From positions 754,001-818,000 of the forward strand of contig OZ022501.1 in NCBI GenBank assembly GCA_963989385.1: a stretch of DNA of 64,000 nucleotides. Reading direction: 5' to 3'. Within the stretch, counting starts at the first letter, position 1, and the number at the start of each line of letters is the position of its first letter. This DNA comes from Ctena decussata (taxonomy: Eukaryota > Mollusca > Bivalvia > Lucinida > Lucinidae). A model generated the notes under the pieces. It ran no database searches. It saw only the letters and a list, made by a program, of their open reading frames with translations, and was not told the DNA's origin. Positions 57,301-64,000 of the stretch are shown one piece after another. A program made the translations under genes and the position numbers.

Positions 57301-60300
57301 GATGTGTTTCACAAATTAACAAATATTGACCCGTCAAGTTGGCCTCTGTTACTTAAAATAGCAAAATTTGAAAATTAGAAAATTACAATGGAACTGGACC
57401 AATTTTGTGTCAAAATGGTCCTTGCATGAAAGCTTTTCAATTTTTTGCATTTTGGCATTCTAAGATGGCCGCCTTCTGCCGTTACTAAAAATAGCACAAA
57501 ACATGAAACTGACAATATCTCAGTAACCCCTGAATGGATTTTGATGAAATTTGTGGCAAAATGATTCTTGCCTTGAGGTGTTTCAAAAGTAAATATATAA
57601 AGAACAGACAAGTTGGCCTTTGTTACTAAAAGTAGCAAAATGTGAAATTGAGAAAATCTCTGGAATTGGACCAATTATGTATCAGAATGGGGACTATTCG
57701 GATACAAAAGCTAGGTGAGCGATATCAAGCCCATTTGGGCCTCTTGTTAAACATTCATATCTGAGCAACTACTGGAAAGAACCCTTCAATATTTGGAACA
57801 TAAACATACCATAGCATAACCTTTCATTACATAACACTATACCTCAGCGTCGAACCTTAGGGTGGGGCTTAGGGGTCAAAAATATGGTCACAGTCCCTTT
57901 AAAGTTTTGCGACAAAGTTTTTCAAACATTTATATCTCAGCAACCACTGGCAGGAAGCCTTTCATATTTGGAACATAATTATATCATAGCATAACCTTTC
58001 ATTACATAACACTAGATTCCAGGGTTAGTCCCTGGGTGGGGCTTAGGGGTAAAAAATAAGGTCACACTCACTTTAAAGTTTTCAGTTAAATACATCTCCT
58101 TTTCTCATTGTTGGATTCTTTTGATATTTGCACTGTAGTTAGATATTGATTCAAAGTTTTGCAGAGTACCACCCCCACCCCACTCAGTGACCTTGAGGTC
58201 AAGGTCATGGTCTTAGAAATTTGGGGTTTTGTTAAAGTATTCTGATAGCATACTGTTCCATAGTGCTTGGGATGGATTGAATTTATACTTGAACTGATGT
58301 TAGATATTGGCTTGAGTTTTCACAAAATACCACCCCCACCCCACTGGGTGACTCTTATGCCAAGGTCATTGATTTTATAAATATGTTGACAATACTTGGA
58401 CATGCTTGCATGAAGTTTTTTGTAGTACAAGCCATACCGACAAATGCCTGTGAGATGGGCAAGCACCAGTTCAGGCAAGCTATGCTGTCAGGTGGCAGCT
58501 CTTGTTTTATCTGTCATATTTAAGGATAAGTGCCCCCAGCAAAGACTCAGATAGCCTGGGAATCCTCTCGGTCTTATCAGCTTCTTTGCTGTCTGCACAG
58601 AGCTAGTGTAGACCCTTTGCTACCCTTTAATGGCAAGCAAAGAGTCTGATCCTTGGAGGATGCCCTGGCTGATCTGATTCTTTGCTTTGTGCACATGCTA
58701 CTTTGTTGGATTTGAAGTGTCACGGCTCAAAGCCCATGCATACAGTAAAAGCTGTCACAAGAACTACCCAAATACAGTGGTCTGAGTCTTTGATGTGGCC
58801 ACATTATTGAAGAACCAGTCATGTTGCAGTTAGTTCATTTATGTTTATTTCTTTGAAATTCAGTCATATGAAACACGTTTTGTCCTATTTTGAAGCCTAC
58901 ATGTTTCTATTTTATTTTCTATTCAGAGAGACAGTGTCAGACTGGTTGAAAGGAAGTATACATATTGCCATAGTTACTGCTGGTTCCTGGATACTGTTGC
59001 TATGCAGTGAAAAGTATGTCGAGCCGGTCTCCAGAAGATTTGCAAACTTGTCTTATATTTTATGGATGGTGAGTATTAGAATATAGATTTGGTAAGATAG
59101 ATCATAGTGTGATTTAAGAAACTGCGAGTTATCACGATTAGAACATAAGGTTTGAGGGCAGATTGCAAAATATTACTTTTCAACAGTGATCCTTGCAAAG
59201 GATAATTGGATAAAACTGCTATTTTCAAAGTCATCTGTACTGTTTTGACATGGACATTGACATAAGCTAACATTTGTCAGCGACAGCTAGTTTTTCATAC
59301 CATACTAAAAGTATGCTCATGATAGTGTTCCTGCTTTGTTTTGTCGAAAAATGTCTGTACCATGTTAGGATATATAGTAATGTGGCATCACATCATGAAG
59401 CTGTATGGTACTCTTCCATGTTTGTCCACCATTTTACAAAGGGAGACAACTTTTGTGACTTCCTATTTGCCGTCCTTGGTGATGAAACCCTTGCAAAAAA
59501 AGGAATCTACTCTTAAAGAAAATAATTTGCTCCTTAGGGGAGCAAATTCTTCCCTTTAAGAGTTGATTTTCTTTAAGAAGGGAAAGAACATAATGATAAT
59601 TTGAATAGCATCATTAAATTTGGCCATCCGTTTGCAGAATCTTGAAGTTTTTAATTTCCAAAGTGGGAATGGACTTGTGTGTTTACCAGGCATGCTGTAA
59701 TCAGGCCCCAAGGTCATAAAGCTTTTTTCATGCTCGATTCAGCTGAGCATGCAATTTTACCTGCTAATAAATAGCAAATTACTGTTAGATAAGTACAATT
59801 GTTTTCTTGCTCAGTTTAGCTGAGTAGGAAATCTTCTCTGCTTATGAATATGAAAATGCCAACATTAGTTGGCATTTTCATTTTTATCAGCTGAGAAAAT
59901 TTCATGCTCAGCTGAGTTGAGCACAAAAAAGATTTATAACCTCGGGGCCAGGTTATACTGATAGGTTGGACTTTTTCAATTTTCAGATGGGATTAAACAG
60001 TCTATTACTGTTGACAATGTTACTGGGTGATATAGCTCTAACCTGTGTCAATTATCTCAGTCAGAAAGCTGACCAGAAAGGTGAGTTTATCATATACTAA
60101 ATACAAGATACTTATAACTGAGAAATAGGTGGGAAAGTTTTATTCTTTAAAATTTTGTGTGAAGGTTCCAAGAATGGAACTATCCTGAAACACTTTGGGC
60201 CTTTATAAATCAAAGAACCATATTCAATAAATGGCAAATATATTCTGTATCTTAACATTCATGAAAATAAGCATCTGCGAACAATCTCTTAATCAGTCAA

Positions 60301-60847
60301 AACACTGCCTCACATTATTGTAAAAAGCTTGTACCAGCCTGGTTGTTCATAATGTCATTACCTAACAAGACGTTACATTTTTGAATGAATGAACTATATG
60401 CAAAAATGCAGGGGGGAAGGGGAGGGGAGTGGGGAGCTTTTGCTTTCATCGTTTTATGGTTGTCTGGCTTGTTTATTTTTATCGTTTCTATACAAATAGC
60501 TGTAAACTTTATTTGAACAGTGCAGACCTTTATCAGATGCCAGACAGCTTTCAATGAAAAATATATTTTAACCCTACAGTATTCTTCTTCTTCCAGAAAC
60601 AGATGACCAGAAGACAGAAACCAACATATTGCAGTATCAAGAGTGTAAACTAATGGCAGCTATTAATTTCAATGGACTGTTCTATTTCTTAGGTGCCAAT
60701 ATTCTCACTGGACTAGTTAATATGTCTGTCAGAACTATTTATCAGCCATCCAGTATTGCATTTCTTATTTTGACAGTTTACATGTTTATATTATCACTTG
60801 TTATATCTTTCTTGTATCATAGGAAAATATCATTAAAAGTTTGGTGA
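42196..60847 (+). CDS. PIGW: PIGW/GWT1-like inositol acyltransferase, seven coding exons (whole locus)
   Basis: Exons 42196-42344, 49738-50139, 53187-53343, 54592-54842, 58927-59068, 59987-60080 and 60597-60847 sum to 1446 nt, i.e. 481 residues plus stop (human PIGW is about 504). All introns are GT-AG and all phases agree. PIGW is a multi-pass ER membrane enzyme that adds an acyl chain from acyl-CoA to the inositol of GlcN-PI, an early step of GPI-anchor synthesis. Family hallmarks in order: N-terminal [30 protein letters not shown] and [28 protein letters not shown] and [37 protein letters not shown]; and a final helix pair starting at [16 protein letters not shown]. Much of the chain is hydrophobic, as expected for about a dozen membrane spans. 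No internal stop is seen, so it is probably functional. Confidence 0.93.
42410..42508. repeat. Near-perfect hairpin, about 98 bp
   Basis: GGGCTTGTATCA and TTTTTTTCAGGCTGCAGTCA at the left are mirrored by TGACTGCAGCCTGAAAAAAA and TGATACAAGCCC at the right. A second left-arm copy (TTTTTTTTCAGGCTGCAGTC) lies at about 42372-42391. It lies just inside intron 1 of PIGW. Confidence 0.75.
42835..43745 (+). pseudogene. LINE (RTE-like?) fragment, copy in PIGW intron 1, interrupted
   Basis: Reads FILQKSI-type shifted motif A (AAAAAAGCATTTGACAGG), then [20 protein letters not shown], the catalytic region with ADD changed to ASD, then CTEKT. It resumes after a 489-bp MITE (43217-43705). Same family as 50590-51740, where the motif reads FADDID. 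Confidence 0.7.
43217..43705. mobile_element. 489-bp hAT-like MITE with 6-bp target duplication
   Basis: The ends CAGCGTTAGAAATAAG and CTTATTTCTAACACTG are inverted repeats, flanked by AGAAGA at 43211-43216 and 43706-43711. Internally GGGGGCAACCT and TGCCCCC-type phrases are mirrored. It splits the LINE fragment, whose frame otherwise continues across. Confidence 0.8.
43840..44760 (-). pseudogene. LINE (RTE-like?) fragment, inverted copy in PIGW intron 1
   Basis: The minus strand reads [20 protein letters not shown] (catalytic DD present), then [11 protein letters not shown] and KDRKRRGR-type basic stretches. This is the same order as the plus-strand copy at 50590-51740. Frameshifts and stops abound. 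The two intron-1 copies lie tail to tail. Confidence 0.7.
44955..47775. repeat. 42-bp minisatellite, about 65 units
   Basis: The basic unit is CTTGCAATTCATCATGTCCA followed by TGCAGTTCATGTAGTACAAAGG (42 bp), with 33-bp and other deletion variants. As 42 is divisible by 3, frames stay open on both strands, giving repetitive pseudo-proteins of MNCKPLYY or [11 protein letters not shown] type (up to 229 aa). None has a start, splice or codon signal of a real gene. Confidence 0.95.
45361..46345. repeat. Higher-order duplication, 538-bp period
   Basis: Two near-identical blocks. A distinctive run with TTCTGCAGTTCATGTAGAAC and CAGTTCATCTGGTTCATGCA occurs near 45510 and again near 46048, and the ORFs at 45499 and 46037 start with the same residues. 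This points to recent unequal exchange inside the array. Confidence 0.8.
47880..48545. other. Intronic spacer with a small palindrome
   Basis: Mostly unique. At 48427-48480 the phrase GGAAAGAATTTGTTCCTAGA and GGAGCAAATTCTTTCC is a palindrome seen also near 59510-59560 and 62100-62160. No gene. Confidence 0.5.
48548..49147. mobile_element. 600-bp MITE with arms of about 200 bp
   Basis: The ends are TATACTCAACCGAATTACAA and TTTAATTCGGTTGAGTATA. Arms 48548-48750 and 48948-49147 pair over nearly their full length, for example CCCGATTTTCAAAAGTCTCA with TTGAGACTTTTGAAAATCGG. TA at both edges fits a Tc1/mariner-type target. The 89-aa ORF in the middle has no motif. Confidence 0.85.
49549..49708. 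mobile_element. MITE abutting the PIGW exon 2 acceptor
   Basis: CAACTCTCGATATCTCAAA at the left and TTGAGATTTCGAGAGTTG at the right are inverted repeats. The right end is 29 bases before exon 2 (49738), so the element borders or supplies the branch-point region. Confidence 0.65.
49738..50139 (+). CDS. PIGW: PIGW exon 2
   Basis: Acceptor ATCTGTTGCAG and donor GTAAAA. Encodes membrane segments ([40 protein letters not shown]), a cytosolic-type loop, then [20 protein letters not shown] and [27 protein letters not shown]. The last block is the most conserved part of the family and fixes the identification. Open sequence upstream of 49738 is intron. Confidence 0.95.
50590..51740 (+). pseudogene. 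LINE (RTE-like?) copy in PIGW intron 2
   Basis: A decayed reverse transcriptase tail. Motif A region ([13 protein letters not shown]), motif [21 protein letters not shown], then [60 protein letters not shown] and a closing [20 protein letters not shown]. Several frameshifts and stops separate the blocks. The best-preserved of four copies in the window. Clade assignment is tentative. Confidence 0.8.
51892..53046 (-). mobile_element. Tandem-cored element with a GTCTCGCC hairpin and AACAAGA end
   Basis: The left edge is a hairpin, GTCTCGCCTGCGAAGCAGAG and GCGAGAC. The right edge is GGCGAGACGCCGCATCCCGC then GGAATTCTTGTT, reading AACAAGAATTCC on the minus strand. The core is seven units of about 160 bp with CTCAGAAACTATAAGGGCTA, GAGCCATGAAACTTGGGTCA and ATCATCAATGTTGAGTCTTG. 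It ends 140 bases before PIGW exon 3. Confidence 0.75.
53187..53343 (+). CDS. PIGW: PIGW exon 3
   Basis: Acceptor TTTCAACAG and donor GTTTGT. Encodes [40 protein letters not shown] and [12 protein letters not shown]. The GxGR, DYQEH.TEYG.HWNFF block is diagnostic of PIGW/GWT1. Confidence 0.95.
54592..54842 (+). CDS. PIGW: PIGW exon 4
   Basis: Acceptor TAATTTTACAG and donor GTAAAC. Encodes [14 protein letters not shown] (membrane segment), then a loop with [40 protein letters not shown] and [10 protein letters not shown]. The NREGLIS block matches the family. An in-frame CAG 15 bases on could serve as an alternative acceptor. Confidence 0.93.
54882..55075. mobile_element. Palindromic MITE, GTAACAGGGAT family (copy 2)
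   Basis: AAGAAGGGGTAACAGGGATGA at the left, GTTATCCTTCAAACCCTACT at the right, and inner GACCCCTCATTAGAAC against GTTCTCATGAGGTGTC. Intron 4 of PIGW. Confidence 0.6.
55358..58506 (-). mobile_element. AACAAGAGCTG element with hairpin end, split by a second element
   Basis: The left edge is a hairpin, AGCTCGCCTGTAC then GTACAGGGAGCT, preceded by TTAG (so CTAA follows the hairpin on the minus strand). The right edge is GGTGGCAGCTCTTGTT, giving AACAAGAGCTGCCACC. The inside holds degenerate repeats with CAACCACTGG, TATATTTGGAATATAATCAT and GTGGGGCTTAGGGGTC. A related element occupies 55642-57748. The pattern (5' AACAAGA, 3' hairpin plus CTAA on the minus strand) is compatible with a Helitron-like non-autonomous element. 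Confidence 0.65.
55642..57748 (-). mobile_element. AACAAGAGGCCC element with YY1-like motif repeats
   Basis: The left edge hairpin is AGCTCACCTGGCCC then GGGCCATAGTGAGCT. The right edge is CCCATTTGGGCCTCTTGTT (AACAAGAGGCCCAAATGGG on the minus strand). It divides the 55358-58506 element, whose phrase ACGACAGTTTT and AAACATTCATATCTGAGCAA resumes on both sides. The core has about eight units with CCAAGATGGCCGCCATTACT and TAAAAATAGCACAAA-type stretches. ORFs on its minus strand (56721-57674) are repeat artefacts. Confidence 0.7.
58528..58735. mobile_element. Palindromic MITE, TGAGCC family (copy 4, diverged)
   Basis: AGTGCCCCCAGCAAAGACTC at the left, then GCTACTTTGTTGGATTTGAA and GTGTCACGGCTCA at the right, with mirrored inner blocks (GGTCTTATCAGCTTCTTTGC and GCAAAGAGTCTGATCC). 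Confidence 0.65.
58927..59068 (+). CDS. PIGW: PIGW exon 5
   Basis: Acceptor TTCTATTCAG and donor GTGAGT. Encodes [40 protein letters not shown] and LSYILWM. EPVSRR.ANL..I.W matches the family. Confidence 0.95.
59700..59958. mobile_element. Palindromic MITE in PIGW intron 5
   Basis: GGCCCCAAGGTCATAAAGCT and TTTTTTCATGCTC at the left pair with GAGCACAAAAAAGATTTATA and ACCTCGGGGCC at the right. Inner GAAAATGCCAAC/GTTGGCATTTTC is a further hairpin. It ends about 30 bases before exon 6. Confidence 0.7.
59987..60080 (+). CDS. PIGW: PIGW exon 6
   Basis: A 94-nt exon with acceptor CAATTTTCAG and donor GTGAGT. Encodes [20 protein letters not shown] and [16 protein letters not shown] in a membrane helix is conserved in the family. 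Phase 0 in and 1 out match exons 5 and 7. Confidence 0.92.
60597..60847 (+). CDS. PIGW: PIGW exon 7 (stop codon)
   Basis: Acceptor CTTCTTCCAG. Encodes the variable polar linker [20 protein letters not shown], then [40 protein letters not shown] and the C-terminal helix ending SLKVW, stop TGA at 60845-60847. The FNGL.YFL.ANILTGL.N.S..T block is the conserved C-terminal pair of helices. Confidence 0.95.
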
Positions 60848-60880
60848 CACACTTGAACAAATTAACATTGTATGCAAGCA

Positions 60881-60886
60881 AATAAA
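60881..60886 (+). terminator. Polyadenylation signal AATAAA after PIGW
   Basis: AATAAA 34 bases after the stop codon. If used, the 3' UTR is very short; the MITE that follows at 60891 would begin just after it. Confidence 0.55.
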
Positions 60887-60890
60887 CGAA

Positions 60891-61028
60891 TGAACAGTGA
60901 CATGACAAAACCAACAAAAAAGAGGCATGTGTGCCCAGGAAAGACTTATATCAGACTGTGCAGATGCCCAGGCTGATCTGAGTTTTTGCTGGGCACACAT
61001 GCCACTTTGTTGGTTGTGTCATTGCTCA
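60891..61028. mobile_element. Palindromic MITE, TGAGCC family (copy 5, internally deleted)
   Basis: TGAACAGTGACATGACAAAA at the left, TTGGTTGTGTCATTGCTCA at the right, and inner GGCATGTGTGCCCAG against CTGGGCACACATGCC. At 138 bp it lacks the usual centre. Confidence 0.75.
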
Positions 61029-61180
61029 AATAATGAATGATAGAACAAAAAGTTCAGACCCAAATCAGACTTCTGTCAGCAGCAGTATGGTCAGGTTATA
61101 CATTTCCAAAGAATTAATGGAATATCCCATGTGAAACAAAATTTTCTTTAGTCAGATTGAAAGAATGAACAGTTTTGTCA

Positions 61181-61480
61181 AATGTTATACTATTGAATTT
61201 GGCCTGCTGCGGGCTGCAGTTTCTACCATCATAGAACAAGTGACCAACATTTTGTCATCCAATTATAATATTGCAGCATTTTATGAAATTCCCTTTTCTT
61301 TGCTAGAGGTACTTATCAGTCAGAGATTTAGTGTTTTGTCAAATGTTATATCTTTAAATTTGGCCTGCTGCAGGCTGCACAAGTGACCAACACTTTGTCA
61401 TCCCATTATAATATTGCAGTATTTCATGACATTCCCTTTACTTTACAAGAGGTACTCATCAATTAGAGATTTAGTGTTAT
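61181..61480 (+). repeat. Tandem duplication, about 155 bp, two copies
   Basis: TTTGGCCTGCTGCGGGCTGC at 61199 and TTTGGCCTGCTGCAGGCTGC at 61358. Both are followed by AAGTGACCAACA, TTTTGTCATCC-like text, ATAATATTGCAG and AGAGATTTAGTGTT. The 73-aa ORF spans the copies and is not called a gene. Confidence 0.75.
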
Positions 61481-61589
61481 TGCTGAGACATTTATAACAG
61501 CTTAAACCCACTATTGCCATATGTTACAAAAAATGTCATACGTGAACAGTGCAGACATTGATTAGACACCACAGAATGTGCAATCTCAT

Positions 61590-61943
61590 ACCGTAATGTG
61601 GTAATTTTCGCGGGTTCAAATTTACGCGGTTAAGGGTCAAAAACATAAATATTAATTTTTGCGGTTGGCACGTGCTCGAAAAGCAAAACTATTTCTTTTT
61701 CACTTGAGTCAGTTCTTTCATTAACCTGCGGCAAGGCCACCGTAGGTTCATGAAAGAACTGGCTCAAGTGAAAAGTACCAGCAACTACCGAAGCAAACAC
61801 AAACAAAATATATGAACACTGTGTCTACAGAAGACACTTTGTAAGAAACAAGAAATTTTTCGCGATTTTTATATTCGCGGTATCAAAGTGACTGCAAAAA
61901 AACGTGAAAAACGTAACACCGCGAAAATTACCGTGTATACGGT
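61590..61943. mobile_element. MITE with GTAATTTTCGCGG ends and an inner hairpin
   Basis: TACCGTAATGTGGTAATTTT then CGCGG at the left are mirrored by CCGCGAAAATTACCGTGTAT then ACGGTA at the right. Inside, TTTTCACTTGAGTCAGTTCT and TTCATTAACCTGCGG pair with CCGTAGGTTCATGAAAGAAC and TGGCTCAAGTGAAAAG. Confidence 0.75.
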
Positions 61944-62283
61944 ATTCTGCTGTGTCTGATTAGGGTCACGAATTTTATTAAAATGATATTTCCAGAGGGG
62001 CACAACATTTCATCATTGATGCAGTTAAAAAAACAATCAGCATTGGTATGTTTTATAGTCAGGGAGTATTCGTTCAGTGGGAGCAAATTTTGCCTCCCCT
62101 TTTAAATTGGGGCTCTCTTAAACGACAAAAATTTACTCCCCTTTGAGCAAACTCGTTAAAAGTAGACCCCATTTTGGAAGGCTTCATCATCCAGGGAAGC
62201 AAAGAAAGAATTTATAAATTAGGTTTCCCTCTACAAAAATGGCAGAAAAACCTGTTCACCTAAAGTGTGCCTGCTCTTGGAAA

Positions 62284-62512
62284 TTTTAACCCATTCTATT
62301 CTGGATATCCCTTTAGGGGTATCTGGGCAACAGTTTGGATCCAGATCAGGCCACACAAATGTGTGGCCTGATCTGAGATCCAAACTGTTTGCTGCCTAGA
62401 CATCATTTCTACAAGAGTTAGTTACACCAATATTGTCAAAATATTCTTGATTTTTTATGCAGACGACAATTTCAGCAGACGACAAAAAATACCCAGAATG
62501 CAATGGGTTAAA
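62284..62512. mobile_element. MITE with a nested 62-bp hairpin
   Basis: TTTTAACCCATTCTATTCTGG at the left and CCAGAATGCAATGGGTTAAAA at the right are the ends. Near the left lies a strong hairpin (62330-62390): CAGTTTGGATCCAGATCAGG, CCACACAAATGTGTGG and CCTGATCTGAGATCCAAACTG. Confidence 0.75.
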
Positions 62513-62522
62513 AGAACTCAGA

Positions 62523-62727
62523 GCTCTAGATAAGAAGGAGTATTTGATGATAATGGAGGAATATAATTATTTCTCATTTTTCATTAAAACCATACATGGT
62601 GACCCCATCTTAGTCATCTGAGCTGTCTCATTGAAACGGTTCAGATGAGTGGTCACAACATACATGTTTATGCAAAATTAGCAAAAAGTATCCCATTATC
62701 ACCAAATACTCCTTCGGATCTAGAGCC
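62523..62727. mobile_element. Palindromic MITE (copy 3 of the GACCCC-stem family)
   Basis: AGCTCTAGATAAGAAGGAGTA with TTTGATGATAATGG at the left; CACCAAATACTCCTTC and GGATCTAGAGC at the right; inner GGTGACCCCATC and GAGTGGTCACAAC. Confidence 0.65.
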
Positions 62728-62729
62728 TT

Positions 62730-63838
62730 GTTAAACTGAATGTGATATGTCTTGTACTAAAAATTAAGCCATCAAGAAAAGAATCTCAAAATGTACTGTC
62801 AGGCTTGTCTTTAAAGGCCACATCTATTAATAAAGGAAAACTGTGTCTTAAGAGGCCAAAATCTCTTGTCCCAGTTTTTTGTGCACTGTTAATGTAAATT
62901 GACTTGTATTAAGCAGTTTTTGCCCCATCTTTGGGTGCTTGCAGAAGCATAGGAAAATGGATTAAACTGACAAGAAACACAATGTGAAAGAATAACAGTT
63001 TATATCACAGTTGAGATAGGCAGCAGATTACACTTCTAAGAGAGATGCATGGCGCAAGTCATCTGAGTAACTAGTTTAGCCGTTTAGGGAAACACACCAA
63101 CACTTCAGGGATGGGATGATGGGGAGGGGCTTGGGGTGGAGCTAGGGAAACATAATATCAAAAATATCATAGTTTTCACTGTTAAAACATGCTTAAAGGA
63201 AAGTGGGGTCATCAAAGGAGATATGAGCTGTCCGTTATAGCATGTTTTAATGGTGAAAATTAAGGTCAACCTACACATCCATGCAGTCTAATCAGAGTCT
63301 TTCATGTTCAAATAAATGTGGATGGGCTCATCTCCGTGTTTTCTCCACAATATTTATAAAGGGAACATCTTTTGTGACTTCCAGTTTACTTCCCTGGAGA
63401 ATGAAACCCTTTGAAAATGGGGTCTCTTCTTAAAGAAACAAGTTTGCTTCTTTGTGAGCAAAATGTTTCATTTAACCATTGACCCTCATTGAAAAGGGAG
63501 GCAAAAAGGAAAATGGCAGAATTACTTCCCTTAAAAGTGCACCCTTTCACCCAAGGTCAGTGGAAACTGAACAGCTGTGACTGGTGAGTCTGCATGGATA
63601 TGCAGCCTGATCTGAGCTTCAGTTGTTCACCTATGCCTAAGATACCAGTTCTACTGATTGGCCTAAGTTAGGCAAAGGGCCAATCTATTAAAGAAAAATT
63701 GCTAGGGGTTGGGATGGTTTTGGAAGTTGAGGATTTCATTACTCAGATGTCTTACCCCTTGTAACATGAATCATATGCACTTGAAGTTTTTACCCTTTCA
63801 ATTCACTTAACATGTAGATTGAAGAAATACAGTGTATT
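62730..63838. other. Non-coding flank after PIGW
   Basis: No gene found. It holds short palindromic phrases such as AAAACATGCTTAAAGGA (63185) against TATAGCATGTTTTAATGG (63236), and a TAAAGAAACAAGTTTGCTTC block (63433-63452) like those at 48430 and 59515. Confidence 0.45.
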
Positions 63839-64000
63839 TGAGGCATGACACTACAAAACAAACAAAGTGGCATGTGCACCCATCAAAGACTTAGATCTGA
63901 TCAGAGTCTTCCCTGTTCAAACGGAGGTAGCCTAGACACATAGCTACCCACAGCATTGAGCAGACTGGGAGGATGCTCAGGCTGATCTGAGTCTTCACTG
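63839..64000. mobile_element. Palindromic MITE, TGAGCC family (copy 6, cut by the window end)
   Basis: TGAGGCATGACACTACAAAA, then CAAACAAAGTGGCATGTG, the GATCTGATCAGAGTCTTCCC block, and GCTCAGGCTGATCTGAGTCT near the end. The right arm continues beyond the window. Confidence 0.75.

Noticed and set aside
56040..57674. ORFs in the YY1-like repeat element
   Set aside because: They follow the repeat units and carry no protein signature.

Overview
The window is from an animal nuclear genome and most resembles a bivalve mollusc. It is AT-rich, with spliced genes, long introns, a 200-base assembly gap (40107-40306) and very dense short transposons. Several repeat families look like ones I recall from clam genomes: palindromic elements with TGAGCC termini, elements ending in AACAAGA with a tandem core, and tRNA-derived SINEs. 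The taxonomic call is inference.

Only two host genes can be supported, and both were rebuilt from conserved exons with matching splice phases. On the minus strand, 14684-18584 holds a four-exon REX1BD-like gene (required-for-excision 1-B domain protein, 170 aa predicted). On the plus strand, 42196-60847 holds a seven-exon PIGW/GWT1-like gene (481 aa predicted), the ER inositol acyltransferase of GPI-anchor synthesis. The two genes are about 24 kb apart and show no functional link.

The rest is mostly mobile and repetitive DNA. Region by region: 269-6141 is a tandem-cored element split by a 4.2-kb element with 1.2-kb terminal inverted repeats, a 6-bp target duplication and a broken Penelope-like GIY-YIG gene. 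From 6.5 to 9.8 kb there are SINEs, a foldback element and a LINE scrap. From 10.5 to 12.4 kb there is a hairpin-ended element with two tandem arrays. From 13.4 to 23 kb, palindromic MITEs, partly nested, surround and invade the REX1BD gene. At 23.1-23.6 kb there is a 5S-rRNA-derived tandem repeat. From 24 to 32 kb, two copies of an element full of GGTGGACCGATAAA-like motifs flank oppositely oriented LINE pieces with RNase H. At 32.7-35.5 kb is a long LINE ORF with an altered catalytic motif. From 36 to 42 kb are LINE 3' ends, homopolymer tracts and the gap.

Introns of PIGW hold further LINE copies, a 42-bp minisatellite bounded by inverted repeats (44.9-47.9 kb), a 600-bp MITE with 200-bp arms, and three tandem-cored elements. 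One of these carries about eight YY1-like motifs. Most long ORFs in the window are products of these repeats and not host genes.
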